DNA of 64,000 nt, from contig KB445792.1 of the NCBI GenBank assembly GCA_000320605.2, forward strand, positions 749,581 to 813,580, written 5' to 3'. Positions 32,165 to 44,195 of this stretch are shown here, in pieces. The notes under the pieces were generated by a model. That model was not told where the DNA came from. It worked only from the letters and a program-made list of their open reading frames with translations, and did not search any database. Numbering within the stretch: the first letter of the stretch is position 1; every line of letters starts with the position of its first letter. The position numbers and the translations under genes were made by a program. The stretch comes from Gelatoporia subvermispora B. Taxonomy: Eukaryota; Basidiomycota; Agaricomycetes; Polyporales; Gelatoporiaceae.

Positions 32165-33864
32165 CTATGTTTGGCCTCTCAGTAGGGTCTCTGCTGCGGC
32201 TTCTATGTTAGAGCTGGGGAGAAAGTTACGCGGTCAGCAAAGCATGGTTGATAGATGAATGCAAGGACTCAAATCGGCCTCTGAACGGTAGCTACAGGCC
32301 TGAGACATGTGCGTGGGTTCGTGATGCAGTGTCATGTCCAAGACATGTCATGGCATCACAAACCTCGTTACGATTCAAGCCAGTCGCTCCCGTGTATGAT
32401 ATGCTCGCCAATCATAACCAGCAACGACCCGTACTACCCACCTTCTTTGCAGCACGCCAAGAATAACCTCCCGTCCAACGTCAGGGAACATTGCCGTCAA
32501 AATCTGTATCTCAGACTCCGACGGAGCTCGAACTGTTCCCTCTCCCGACGCGTTTGGTCTTGTTCCTCCCCGCAGTTCGGACATGAGTTGACGCATGACG
32601 CCTCCAGTACCCTGCTCGTCTTGCGAATTGTTATTCTGAGTCGCATCTGTGTCCTGGGCGTCGGTATTGCTACCGGCTGCCGTCGTGCGTGCTCCCCGAC
32701 GACGGGACGTTGTGACCACTTCGTCCTCGTCCAAGGCAGGGGTGGCATTATCACGACGCCGCCTACTTCTGCTGCTATCCGGCAAGACTCGATTTGTACG
32801 CCTGATAGCTCGTCCTTCACCTAAAAGCGGCTTCACCCAATGCTCGGCGAACAAGACGGCCCTGAGCTACGGTTCGAGTCAGTTGTAGCGGAATATATAA
32901 CAAATGCATACCCGTGAGAGAATCTCCAGCTTTTGAGCTGCAGAAAATCTGACCGATACAAATACCCTGAAAGTAGACCGATCAGGGCTGGCAGAAGTGT
33001 TGTAGGTGTCTGAGATATTGCAAGCTATAATACTCGTGTCAACTCATGAATCATACACCGGCGTAATCTGTAGGAACGACATCGACATGGGGCCCGTTCA
33101 ATAGCAAAAGAAGCCAGGAGCTAGATGAAAACATGTTCCTCTCGGCCCACAACGCAAGTGGAAAACATGAAGTTTGGGGTTAGGATGGTGCTATCCACTC
33201 ACTTGTACAGCGATTGCATATGTCCAGATCTTGTCAGTCAGATCTACTCCGAATACCTTGAAGTGATAGGCCGGTGGGACCACTCGAGAGTATTGATACA
33301 TTAGACTGAACATTATGGCGAACGGACCGCACGGAATACTATTGAATATTGATCCCCCGCGAGGAAATGCGTGAATGAACAATAACGACAGGAATGTCGA
33401 TATAATCGACATCAGTGCCGTTACGAGGATGAATGACTACAACATAAGAACAATGTATTGGGGATTTACACAGTGGACTCACAGCAAATTTGATGCTTCC
33501 GAAGGCGCGTTCGACATGCACGCCTACACTGTACAGCAGCAGTTCACACAAGAACAGGTCACTAGAATTTGAGCATGCAGTCTGCCAGGTGAATAGACGC
33601 CAATACTAGTAAGACACGTAACCTCTTAGTCAAAGCGTAGAAGACTTCTAGAGTGTGGACATGCCTGGTGGTATTTGGACAGATGAGGGACAAGCTGAAG
33701 ATGCAAATAGTACTTCACGTCGAATAGACCAGCTGTTATAGACGTTATTGCGATGCCAAGCATCAAACCTTCCGGGGTCGCATGAAAGGTGGTTAGTCTT
33801 CCTACCACTCTATCCAATGCATGATGCAACTACCCTTCGTGACCGATGCATACTCGAAGGACAT
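32165..33864 (-). CDS. Rhomboid-like UBAC2/Dsc2-type ER membrane protein with CUE-like C terminus
   Basis: This is a rhomboid pseudoprotease of the UBAC2 / fission-yeast Dsc2 kind, which recruits ubiquitin machinery in ER or Golgi membranes. Seven exons were joined. ATG 33864 gives MSFEYASVTKG, then LMLGIAITSITAGLFDVKYY, LHLQLVPHLSKYHQ, YWRLFTWQTACSNSSDLF, LCELLLYSVGVHVERAFGS, a hydrophobic run, the signature FAIMFSLMYQYSRVVPPAYH and FKVFGVDLTDKIWTYAIAVQ. Next come TLLPALIGLLSGYLYRSDFL and a soluble linker. The C terminus has a CUE-like motif, EIQILTAMFPDVGREVILGV, completed by the last exon (SNIEAAAETLL) ending at 32165. No catalytic Ser/His pair of active rhomboids is apparent. Intron 33606-33664 has a GC donor (CAG|GCATGT), needed to join KYHQ to YWRL. 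The last intron, 32214-32441, is about 228 nt and contains a hairpin. Confidence 0.85.
32321..32359. repeat. 18-nt inverted repeat inside the last intron of the UBAC2-like gene
   Basis: The arms are 32321-32338 and 32342-32359, separated by CAA. Fifteen of 18 positions pair, starting with GTGATGC against GCATCAC at the base and ending with CATGTC against GACATG at the tip. The hairpin lies in the middle of an unusually long intron. It could be a structured RNA, a remnant of a mobile element or chance. Confidence 0.6.
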
Positions 33865-36800
33865 GATGTTCGTCTGGGCACGGGAGCGAAACTCGCCGCG
33901 CTCTCAGGCGCTGGCAGACTTGCGTCCGCATTAGCGCACAGTCACGCGACCACAACGCGTCGCGTAACCGGCGTTTCCGAGTTTCTCTTACGGAGATCCA
34001 ACTCCATCGATAGCTACCGTCTATTCTGTATCTGGGAGCCTACCCTAGGGAATTTGGTCAACGTGTCTTCATCTCCGTCTCCTTGTGATTTCTGCTGTGT
34101 CTAGCCCAAGCTGTGCTCCAGGACAGAACGTACTCCTCCGTGGTGCTTCTCCTAACGTCATCACTCGGGTCCTCTATTTGGTTGCTCCTTGTCATCTGCG
34201 TACTGCACTTGCTCGATATCCGTATCTTGACTACAGGCCAGAGTCTCCCATGTCATTGAGTCGGAACAGGACCCGCGGATCAGGGTAGGTTGATTCTTTG
34301 GAATACAGCGGAGCATTGTCTCCACTGGGAGAATTGCATATGCACCTGTTTGACATTCAGTTCTCGACTCGACCTCTGAATAGCAAGCCGTACGCCAAAG
34401 TCTCGCCCTTGTGCGTCTTCCTCGGTACATCTGACCATTGCTTCGTCACAAGACCTGAGATCATACCTAAACCTGTCCAATTCATTAAGTGACGAAGTTG
34501 ATCTCAGGGGCGTGCCACGCAAACATCCGTGCAATAGTGAACTCTGTATGCAGCGCCTGTGGCATGTGTTTCTGAAACGCATGATGATCCCACATATCGG
34601 TCCCGTTGAGCTTGTTTCTGCAAAGATGTGATCAATATCCCAAGTCATGAAACAGACATCTCAACTTCTCTACGATGTGATAGCGTTCTCTGGCCCCTCC
34701 CTGAGCCACAACGACTACTTCGGTCATAGCGTTCAATATGCACTGCTCGCCGTACTGGATTGCAGCTCCGCCGCGTCTTCCTCTGGCGTCAAGCTTACAT
34801 CTCTCCGATGTCTCACCACGATCTGCCCAAAGTGAGCTCTTGAGGCATTGTAACATTACTGAAGCTATCAGTACACGCAGCCAAGTCTCCCATCTATGAG
34901 ATATCGAAGCTTCACGCAGAGATCCGAAGTCAGATCTATTTCTGGTTCTCGTCGACTTCGCATGGCGCACAGCCTCTATCCTGCTTCCGCAATGCCTCGA
35001 CCAATCGTAATGCACTCAGCTTTGGCCTCTGAATACGTATGAGTTACGTCCTCACATGCCAGTGAACCCTATGCCAATCCACTTATGGAAAGTTGAGATT
35101 GCAATCACGAAGTCTAGTACGACAGGAAGTTGAGAGGCCACGGCAAGTACAGCAGGACCGAAGAGTACGATCATGTGGGTCAGTGAGGCTGTACTCCACA
35201 GGAGCTATGGAACCCGCTGATTGCCCTCAGAGTCGCAAAGCGCAATGCCTTAGTAAGACTTGACTTAACTATTACCTACCGTGTTATTGGCGGTGATTGC
35301 TTCCAATACACTGGAACTACCAGTAGTGATATCCGGATTGAGAGACGGGGTGGCAAGTAGTGCACTGGTTTGCACAGTCATATTTGGCGAATTTGACTGC
35401 AGGTCGCGAACTGTCAGGACGGCCTGTGCTCGTGTAGACGATGATGCTATGCCATGCCATGCCACCCGAAAGCCATGTCAATGACTTACAAAACGTGATA
35501 CGCGAGTAGTAAACTTGCTGCAACGGTGACTAAGGAATAAAGCGACGTCGAGGCTCCCGAATTGCAACCATGCAGAGCATATGTATGCCGACATCAGTGC
35601 CTACCATCCCAACATTTCTGAGGTCAGGAGGAGTGCATGTGATATGCAACAGGACACACCGGTATATTTTGGTTGCCCGGCATTTCAGAGACATTCATCA
35701 TGGCGAAAGGCGTATGCCGCCCGGTTCTCTAGACGTGGAAAGCACGGAGGTACGCCGAAGGTGCTGGATCCCTGCTTCAGCGAACGAATGGCATGCTGGA
35801 TGTGAGCCATGCGGTCTGCGTCAAACAGCTACCGGGTAGCGGGCCGCAGACGACAGGAGCTAGATCTTTGGTAAGAACGCCTTCAACAGCGGCGCTGGCA
35901 TAGGCGGTGAGACACGACGTGATCGAGGCTCGTGTGTCCAATGATCACAGAAAGAAGCCAAATTCGAGCGTAAACCCGATCTTTCGTTCTGCGTGTCTGT
36001 GCACGTCAGCCCGAGTTTTGATGTGTATTCAATTACGGAGACGCACTCGAGGCCTCGGAAAACACATCCGCTTGCCGTATTTCGAGATACAGCCCAGTTG
36101 TTCGCTTCCCCGAGGGACTCGCGGCAGCGGCAACTACAATCTCATCGGGCTGCCGGGGCTTTGACCAGTGCTGATGCCATCGATCGGTTCATTATGGAGA
36201 TTGATGCCTGTTGATGCTCACCCAATCTCCCCGGGTACCCGACGTCTGTCTCGGTCGACCTGGAGACCATAGAGTAATCCGGGGCCCACGGGAATGGATC
36301 GCGCGGTAATGCCTCCAAAAAGGGACATATACAGCTACGCCGAACGCAAGCTGCGGCCACGCTGTCGCGTCTCCTCGTATCTGTCCTGTGCAGAGAGTTG
36401 AAATGACCTTGAGGCGACCAATCCGCTTGTCTGCAGCGATCGAAGGATTGCCTAGATCTCGATCACCATGAGATCTAATCTGGAAGGCTAAGCCTCGGCA
36501 TGAGACTATGGTTGTGCGTTCACTTACAAACATTGCGATGTTGTCAGACGACGCGCTGTCTTCATTGTCCCTTACATAGGCAACAGCGTCACCTCGGTCT
36601 TAGCGGGGAAACGTGAACAAGGTATGTATTTGTTGTACAGGCCGGTACACGTACAGGATAGAGGCAATGCGCGAAAGTCCGAGCGAGTAGTAGTCGAACA
36701 TCTGAATGATGAGTGCGATTGGCGACATGGGGATTGGTATATTGGTATATTCGCGTACGGTCTCGTTACGTCGATAGTACAAAATACACGTGTGTGGGCG

Positions 36801-37029
36801 ACTTGAGTGAGAACGATGGCGGCTCCGCAAACTTGGTCTGCCTGGTGAGATGTGAACTGTCAACAAGAGATGCTGTGGGACGGACAAGAGGTGCAATGGG
36901 CGCTAACGCTTCTACACCCGGTAAGGCTGTGATATCGACTTCTCAAAGATGAACGCCAACGGCCTGTTCCCGCGAGAAGTCACCACCGCAGTCGCAGAGG
37001 CTGGATGTGCGCACAGGATCACGATGGGC
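33865..37029. other. Gene-poor region with scattered membrane-like fragments
   Basis: About 3.2 kb hold no gene I can assemble. On the minus strand several short frames look hydrophobic: SLYSLVTVAASLLLAY near 35500, MIVLFGPAVLAVASQLPVVL near 35150 and MSPIALIIQMFDYYSLGL near 36720. Each is flanked by possible splice sites, but I could not join them without stops. This may be a decayed or very intron-rich multi-span membrane gene, or simply non-coding DNA. Confidence 0.35.
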
Positions 37030-38164
37030 TCAGGGTCGTTTCCCAGTGCCGCTGGTAGACGACAGGCCGCGTTCTTCGTCGTCGAAAGAATGCGCCTGTT
37101 CCCTCGATACGATGGCTCGGTGGGCGTTGAACAGACTTCTGGTTGCGCCCACAAGGCCTCTGATGCTTTGCGCCATGACACGCGTGGAAATCCACTGGGC
37201 GAGGCCCATTCCTGGAATCAGGCTTAAGAGGTCCTGGAACAGGCAACCCGTAAGTATTTCACCAGGGGCGATCAGCTCCTCGCACAGCCGCACATACCTT
37301 GACGTCCCAAAAATCTCTGTGATGGGTAATCTTGCCACCATCATTGAAGGTGAGACGAGTAATTACAGGAAGGCGGAGACGGAGCGGCGAAGGAGGTGAC
37401 AGCTGGAAGGCGGGTTCGGGCTGCACTCCCGAAAGCCATGGCCCATCCCGAGACGCTGGCGTCCCCGGTAAGGCTAATTGCGATTCTGATGTACCCTGGC
37501 GTGACAAACTCGAGTGCCCAGCGCTGCCCGGAGCCGCTGAGGCAGAACACAAGCCTGGGAGGAGCAGAATGTGCAGGGTGTGCTCCACCATGATCTTGCG
37601 GTGGCCATCTGATGGTGCAATTAGCCACTGGAAGCGAGTGCGCGGCTCGTGTGAGGAAGCAGCATCTGTCCATGTCTCGTAGTAACAGACACGCATAAGC
37701 GCAGACTCCCGCTCTGGGCGTCTGCGTATGCTCAATCACGGAGAAGTTGACGCACCGAAGCTATCGCTCTCGCAGATGTCTGTAATCTCGTTCCTAATGT
37801 TCACAGCCCTGAACCATGAAGTCTCTCCGGACTCTCGTGCCGTGAGTCCTAACAGATAGTACAGGACAGCCATGGGCCGCGGCACGTCTAGGTTTGAGAG
37901 TTGATTCGCGAGTGTGTGGATGTCCTTGATCACGGTCCGGGACGTGGCCGTCAAGAAAGGGTTCTCATACATGGCATTATCCTCGTAGAATCTTTCCACC
38001 GCATCCCAAGTGGGAGGAGAGGGTCCATAGACCAAATCGCAGACTTCCAGGGCGCTCGTGCGATTGGTTATTGAGAGGCTGGAAAGACTCCGGTTGTGAG
38101 AGAATGAATGGCGGGGGCTCGCCCTGCGAGAGGGCGTTGGAAACGCAACTGTGTTAGCAGCCAT
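37030..38164 (-). CDS. NTF2-like (SnoaL-type) domain protein
   Basis: The ATG at 38164 begins MAANTVAFPTPSRRASPRH. The N-terminal exon is Ser-rich and then reads TWDAVERFYEDNAMYENPFL and VIKDIHTLANQLSNLDV, a pattern of the NTF2-like fold: helices followed by a cone-shaped beta sheet. Exon 2 (about 37700-37300) continues with WTDAASSHEPRTRFQWLIAP and HRKIMVEHTLHILLLPG. A Ser/Pro/Gly-rich insert of about 65 residues interrupts the sheet before ITRLTFNDGGKITHHRDFWD. The last exon reads DLLSLIPGMGLAQWISTRVM and ends GTGKRP at 37030. Two introns keep the frame open. NTF2-like proteins range from enzymes to ligand-binding proteins, so no reaction is assigned. Confidence 0.7.
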
Positions 38165-41100
38165 GAGAACCTGTAAACTCGCTAGTGTACGGGACAGAAA
38201 GAAAGTGGGGTTGCGCGCATGTGCAGTACCAGTCGCAAGCTACGCTCTCCTGTTGGACGACTTGCACCCGTGCTCCGAGAAGCACAGTCATGTGATATGT
38301 ACGTCAGACGCGCGCCAGGCAGACACGGATGACGCGCTTGCATGGCGAGTTGCTCGTCTTGAGACGATGCTGGCTGAGACTTTGGTCGCTATTGTCAGTG
38401 AGACCGACACACGCCCCAAATACTATAGCTACACGATTTCTGGATGCTCCTCAAGACACGTCAAATAGTGCGCACGGAACTATCAGATGATCTGGAGCAG
38501 TGGAGATCATTGAGGCTTTACCAACAATGTCTACTGCTTCATCTGGGTCCTGTATGAGCTCCTAGATGTGATAGACTGGCGCTCTAGTCGATCCACAGTG
38601 CACAGCGCCGCCACTTGTCTGCTTGTCTGGTTTTGAGCATTACGTCGCCATTCGGTCTGCCTACGGTGCCTCTAGACCGATGCCGAACGCCACCATGATA
38701 CTTTTCATCAGCCTTGATCAAGTCTCTGCACAGCTACTGTACCGATCAGGTCAAGACACTGTCCAGATTCTTGTGCAGAAATGCCGGCGGCACTGTACCT
38801 CCTATGATACGTCGTTCATGGCGTTTGCTACACGCATGGCGTCTGCTTCTCCGCTTCCAGTTGCTTCCTACATGGCTGGATTGATTCGCTGGTGCGGTGA
38901 TTCGCAAAGACAACACGGTGGAAGCACGCCGACCCGACGTGGTCATGTATCAGTCACCTCCAAACGTGTCTCCATAGGACTGCAACAGGAAGTCGCATAT
39001 GCGGATACACTCCCCGTTGTTGCATACAGCGAAAATAGCGAGGCACGTCATCTCGCAATCCTCAGGCGTCCGGACGCCCAGCTCTTGGCTCCATGCATTC
39101 ATCCGTACAGTGCGGCAGACTGCGGCCGACGCCTGCAGGATAGCTACAGGGCCGCCACTCGTGGACCCGGGTGGTGCGTGCCTGGGTGACTCCAATTGCA
39201 ACTGGGGTCACCTGGAGGCGCAATTAGGAAGGAAGCGAGTGTCATTATCGCGGGCGGGGAAGCGGGCGTGCTGCGCGCAAACCCTTGTGGGTTCCTGGCG
39301 TTCTCCAATACCCCAATATCGGACGCTCGTATGCTGCCATATACACACCGTGCTCCGTCCCTGCCGCGGGGAAGCTCGTTTTTCATAGAGCAGCGTCCGG
39401 AGGCTCTAGCATCCACTCGTATTGCACGGCTGCACGTCGCACTGGCCTAGCTGATGCAAACTCTGATCCCCGCGCCCGGCGTGCCAAACTCTCAGCATAC
39501 GTACCATCCCGTCGGCAGGTGCGCACGATACACAAGTTGGGCAGCATGTTCACATGGGACGTGCGCTCGGGAGGGCTTGCGTGCTCTCGGGCGAGCTCTA
39601 GCGCTGGAATGCGGGAGTTGCCATTTGTGCACGGCTGGCCTGACGCAGCCCTGGCGGTGCCAAGGGCATGTGATGCTGGGATGACCGGATGTCTATGATG
39701 TACCGGAAGCTCGAGCTCGAGCTTCTCCTATTGCGTCCCTTCACACCGGGCCTTTGCTTCCCGGGGGCCCCAGCTGCTGGATGCGGACACATGGGAGAGC
39801 TGATGACGATGTCTTTGTTCACCCAACGCCCTAGCTTCCAGGAGTATATGTCAGCCGGAGTACAGTGGGAGACCGGTGCTTCTGGCGTCGTCGAGATTGG
39901 ACAAGACTCTCGGACGCTATCTGCGATGAGTGAGAGACGAGCAAGGTTGGCCGCACTTCTCGCTCGTATGCGTCCGACGCATCGGAGAACGGGCAGGGGA
40001 AGAGTCTCCGTCGACTCGACTTGCCGTGTAAGAGCGCCTTGCGTGGCGAAAGAGGGCTGCGAACCTTCGCATTTACGCCGGGGACCAGGCGTCCCTCGTG
40101 GCCCAGCCAGATCGCGAGCGAGCGATTCTCCGCGCGGGGCGACGTTACTTCGGCCTAGGTGACGTCCTGGAAGACGGCAGACTTTGCAATGTGCGCGGCC
40201 GGGCACTGGGGTTCGAGAAGCGGACGCTGCAGCCCGAAGGGCAGCTTGAGATCCGCTCGCGTCCAGAGCTGGCGCAATCTCTGCAGCAGCGAGCGCAGGC
40301 GGGCGCCTGGGCTGTGGCGCGTGTCCCGGGAAGCACGCAGAAGTGGCCTGGCACGAGCTGGAGAGTCGCGCCTGCGAATCACCACGCTCCGTGCTCGCCG
40401 CACAGGCGCACGAACAGAGGGCCGTGCCTTGCAATGATTCAAAGCGAGCTAGCTGCTTCGCGGCGTGTGCGCACCAGCGAGCGCAGTGCCAGCGTGCATT
40501 ATCGGAGCCATTCTAGATACGCCTCCGAGAGTTCGTCGGAGCTGCACACCTGCGTGGGCACGAACGAGCGGGGCGGTCCCTCGTCTCAATTGCGAACTGG
40601 AAGCTAGCTGAGTTGCTGTCCGGAGGACTAGATATCGCCGGAAGACACGGTCAATGAGACGGCGCCCAGAGCTGATAGCAAAAATGACCACGCCCGAATG
40701 GCCATTCCCGTTAGACTCAGCGCAGATGCTCGTCCACGACATCGAGCGGGAGAAGCAACAGCAGAGAAGCGTGCCTGCCAGTGCAGGGAGGCACCGCCTA
40801 GCACGAGCGTATCGGTGGGCGTCCGTCCGCGCGCACTGCATTGCAGCACCCATCCGTCGTACGCCCAGCGAAGCACGCCCGCGGCTCGCCATCTTGTTCG
40901 CAAAGCTCGCACTCGCGGCGCTGGCGCACCGGCTCGGGCGTCGACGGGTGTACGACGGGCGGATCCACGACGGGGTGCAGGTGCGCGGCGGGAGAACCGC
41001 TCAAGCTGTGCGTCGAACGCGCTGCAGCGAGTGCCTGCGACAAATTTGCGGCCTCGAACGTGCTCAGGCTCGCACCCCCGATTGCAGGAGCGATTGCAGC

Positions 41101-42507
41101 GTGCGCGCTGGGCTGCCGCCGCTCGGCGGGCGTCGACGCCCTATTTCGATAAGCCAAGACAACGTCCCCGGCCGCGGAGGAGGCACCTGCGTCTGCACCT
41201 GCCTGCGCGGGTCCTCTCCGCGCCCGCTCGCGCAGGTGCGCAGGCCGGCGAGGAGAGAAATGGAACGACCCAACTCGCGCTAGTGCGCTGCGCTGCGCCG
41301 CGCGAGGGGCACGGGCGCACCGGAGCGGAGACGGCCACTGCACGCGTGCGTGTGCGCGCTGGGTGCAGCCTGTAGCGTGAAGAGAAGCTTATCCTCGCGT
41401 GGGCAGCATCGCGCGCGGCGCATGACGCAGCAGCCCACCAGGGCCCACTAGGCCGGCGGTGCGCTGGCGGAGGAGGACCGGGCTCGCCTCCGCCGCGCGC
41501 CCCTCCGGGCTAAACAGCGCTAGCGCACACCGGGGGCACGAGGCTAGCCGCGGCGCTATCGCCCACGCGCACCCCAGGCTCATCCGTCCCGCCGCTGCTA
41601 AGGGCCCCCGCCCAGCCCGCCGCCGCCCTCGCTGCCCGGCCCGCCGCGCACGGGTCCGCATACTGGCACATCCCATTCCCGACCCAGACCGACCCTCGCC
41701 CGCGCGCTCCAGGGTCCACGGGCATGGCGGGCGCGTCCCAGGCGCACGCCGCGGCCCACGGTCTGAACGTCCGTCGTGGCCAGCGCGGGATGAACTGCCG
41801 TCCTCGACGCAGGTGATCAGGGCGGCGTGCAGTGCAGAGCCCACCGTCCATTACGCTCTGTTTACAGCATCCGCTGCGTGGCGCGATTACGCTGCACCGC
41901 AGTGCGATGATCTCACACTGCTCATATCTCAAACTGTTCGGCACTTTTTGCGCTGCACAGGCACACCCGGGAGCGCACGGACGCGAATACGGCAAAGACC
42001 TCGTTTCACTTTTTCGCATTGTAAGGATACTTCCTATAGGCTACGATTACAGCGCGGTATGCAAAGATGACAGAGACTGTAACGACACGACACAATAGAT
42101 AGATAGAGCGCAGCTGAGTCCGACCACACCAAATAGCAAGACGGCGGCTGACCAATAAGTAATGAAAAATACGTGCATAGACAGCGATGGGCTCCAAGAA
42201 ACCGGCAGTGACGAACCATGCAGTGTGTGAATACAATGTAGCGAAGAGTACAGATGTGGTGATTTTGCGTGCGCGCCTTGCGTCGCAGCACCCAGGCTGA
42301 ACGCAGTGGTATGCGGTGGTATTGGCGTTTTGCGGTTGGGTGGAGGCCCGGGGATGCAGGGTCACATGTACAGAGCCGGGCGAGGGGGCATTGCAAGAGT
42401 ATGTCACAAAAGGGGGGGATGCGGCGGCGTCCTCACGGCGCCGACAGTCTAACGAATATCATGCGAGACCGAATATTGAACATTGGTGAAGGGGATTGCG
42501 AAGATGC
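38165..42507. other. Long GC-rich spacer, no supported gene
   Basis: About 4.3 kb lie between the NTF2-like start and the GATA-factor stop. The part from about 39.5 to 42.0 kb is strongly GC- and CpG-rich, which opens long frames in all six phases (for example 39598-40434 minus, 40698-41375 plus, 41459-42070 plus). They overlap each other, are dominated by Arg, Ala, Pro and Ser, and show no domain or splice logic. The left part (38.2-39.4 kb) is of ordinary composition and also shows no gene. Confidence 0.4.
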
Positions 42508-44195
42508 TTATGCGACTGAACGCAAGCTGTTGCTGCGCGACTTGACCAGCGGCTTCGTCGAAAGGTCGCTCAGCGGCACGCTCTGCCACCCAGTCACCTC
42601 GGGTAACGGAACGTCCAGCGGGGAGGGCCCGTTCTGGCGCTGCATGTCCGGGGGGAGCGAGCCGCGGCGCGAGTACAGCTCAGCCTGCTGCTGCTGCTGC
42701 GAGTAGAAGGGCGTGGGGGCAGTGGCCGACTTGCGCGGCATGGGAGGAGACGGAAGCGTGGAGGGGTGCTGGAGGGAGGCGATGTCGGAGAGCGGTGCAT
42801 TTGGCAGGCGAATACCGCCATCCCGCGGAAGCGGTGGCGACTGCGAGTTCGGGTCGCGGGGAATGGGGAACGTCGACGCAGCGGGGGAGTTGAACGACGA
42901 CGGCGGTGCTGAGCTGCCGGAATACGCCGAGACTGACGGAACCAAATCAGCAAAACTGTCCAAACACGGAAGCAACCCAGAAATCACTCACCATTGTCAT
43001 CCCAGTCGCTGCTGGCCGAGTGCACCGAAGATGCTGACGAAGAGACGGAGGAGCGACGCGGCATCATGGGGGACTCGCCCTCGCCCGGCTCCTTCTTGAC
43101 CATCTGCGTCATCTTGCCCGCCTTCGGGCTTCCGCCGACCTTGGGCTGCTTGCGCGTCTTGCTGCCTGCGCGCAGCTCGTCGAAGCGCAGCGGCCGCGGG
43201 CGCAAGTGCGTCCGCTCGTACAAGCCGCACTTGTTGCAGACGATCTTGCCCGGGTTGAGCGTCGATCGGCGCCAACTGGGCGGCTCCGTCGTGTGGCAGT
43301 TGAAGCACCTGCGGCGCAGATACTGCGTCTCCTTCGACGCGGCGTCGTCCGTGTGCTGCACAAGGAGGCCCGCATGCGGCGAGAGGCAGGGAAGCGGGTG
43401 CATGCCCGCCGACGTTGGCCGGCAGTACGCCTGCGAGGGGACCATGACCGGCGCGTCCTCCGTTTTGATGTCTAGTGGGTGGTGGAAATCGTGGTAGCCG
43501 ATGTGGGGGGAGCTGTGCATGGACACGGAATGCGCGAACGGCTCGGGGTCGAGGCCGTGGTGGAGCTGCTCGCCCATCATGTGCGGGGAGCCGTCCATGG
43601 GGAGGGGCTCGCTGTACATGGTGCCCGGGCGGGAGCCGTAAGGGCTCCCGCCCAGAGAGTCGTGGTCGCTCATGAACGGGGGCGACGGGGCGTACATCGC
43701 ATCCCCCCGGTCCTGCCGGACGTAGGGGAAGGTAGCGCGGCGGGTCATCGTGACGTCGTGCATGTGACGCATGGAGTGCTGAGGGATGTGCTGCTCGGGG
43801 TGGGACCAGCCAGCGTGCTGGTAGACGGGCTCAGCCTGGTGGTGGGATTGCGGGTGGTCGTAGACGTCGTGGGACATGCTGTGGTCGATGTCGTGGTCGT
43901 AGAGCTCCTCGAGGAGGGACCCCCGCGAGCCGGGGCCGGGGTGGTACGAGCCGGGATACGGCGCAGTCCACATGTGGGCGGACTCGAGGGTATGGGACTC
44001 GGGGACGATGCCGTGCTCGTCGCCGGGGTGCTCGAAGATGTTGCGGGGGACGTGGAGGTCTATGGAAGACTTGTAGTTGGGCGGGGAGTGGAAGGACTGC
44101 ATGTCGTCGGAGCAGATGGAGGTCCTCGGAGAAGGCGTGCGGGGAGTGGAGGCGTCAGAGTACGAAGTGTAAGAATCGAACTGAAGCGCGTCCAT
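42508..44195 (-). CDS. GATA-type zinc-finger transcription factor
   Basis: This is a nuclear DNA-binding protein. The ATG at 44195 (MDALQFDSYTSYSDAST) opens a long exon. Its N-terminal two thirds are rich in Ser, Pro, His and Met, including the stretch QSHHQAEPVYQHAGWSHPEQ. A single GATA finger follows near 43310-43200: CFNCHTTEPPSWRRS, then KIVCNKCGLYERTHLRPRP. Between the two Cys pairs I count 19 residues, whereas GATA fingers usually have 17 or 18. A basic patch (SKTRKQPKVGG) follows. An intron of about 62 nt near 42930-42990 joins SDWDDN to VSAYSGSSAPPSS. The C terminus is Ser/Pro-rich with a short poly-Gln run (CTG repeats at about 42690) and stops at 42508. It is preceded by 1.3 kb of spacer, fitting a heavily regulated gene. 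The pathway is unknown. Confidence 0.88.

Noticed and set aside
32868..32884. GGTTCGAGTC resembling a tRNA T-arm
   Set aside because: No matching stem and no D or anticodon arm upstream; it lies in an intron of the UBAC2-like gene.
38623..39189. 188-codon plus-strand frame
   Set aside because: The nominal start is not ATG, the opposite strand is equally open, and no motif was recognised.
39598..42070. Several frames of 130-280 codons in GC-rich DNA
   Set aside because: They overlap on both strands, are dominated by Arg, Ala, Pro and Ser, and have no domain or splice pattern; high GC removes stop codons by chance.
42685..42705. CTG trinucleotide run
   Set aside because: It encodes a short poly-Gln stretch in the GATA factor, common in fungal transcription factors.
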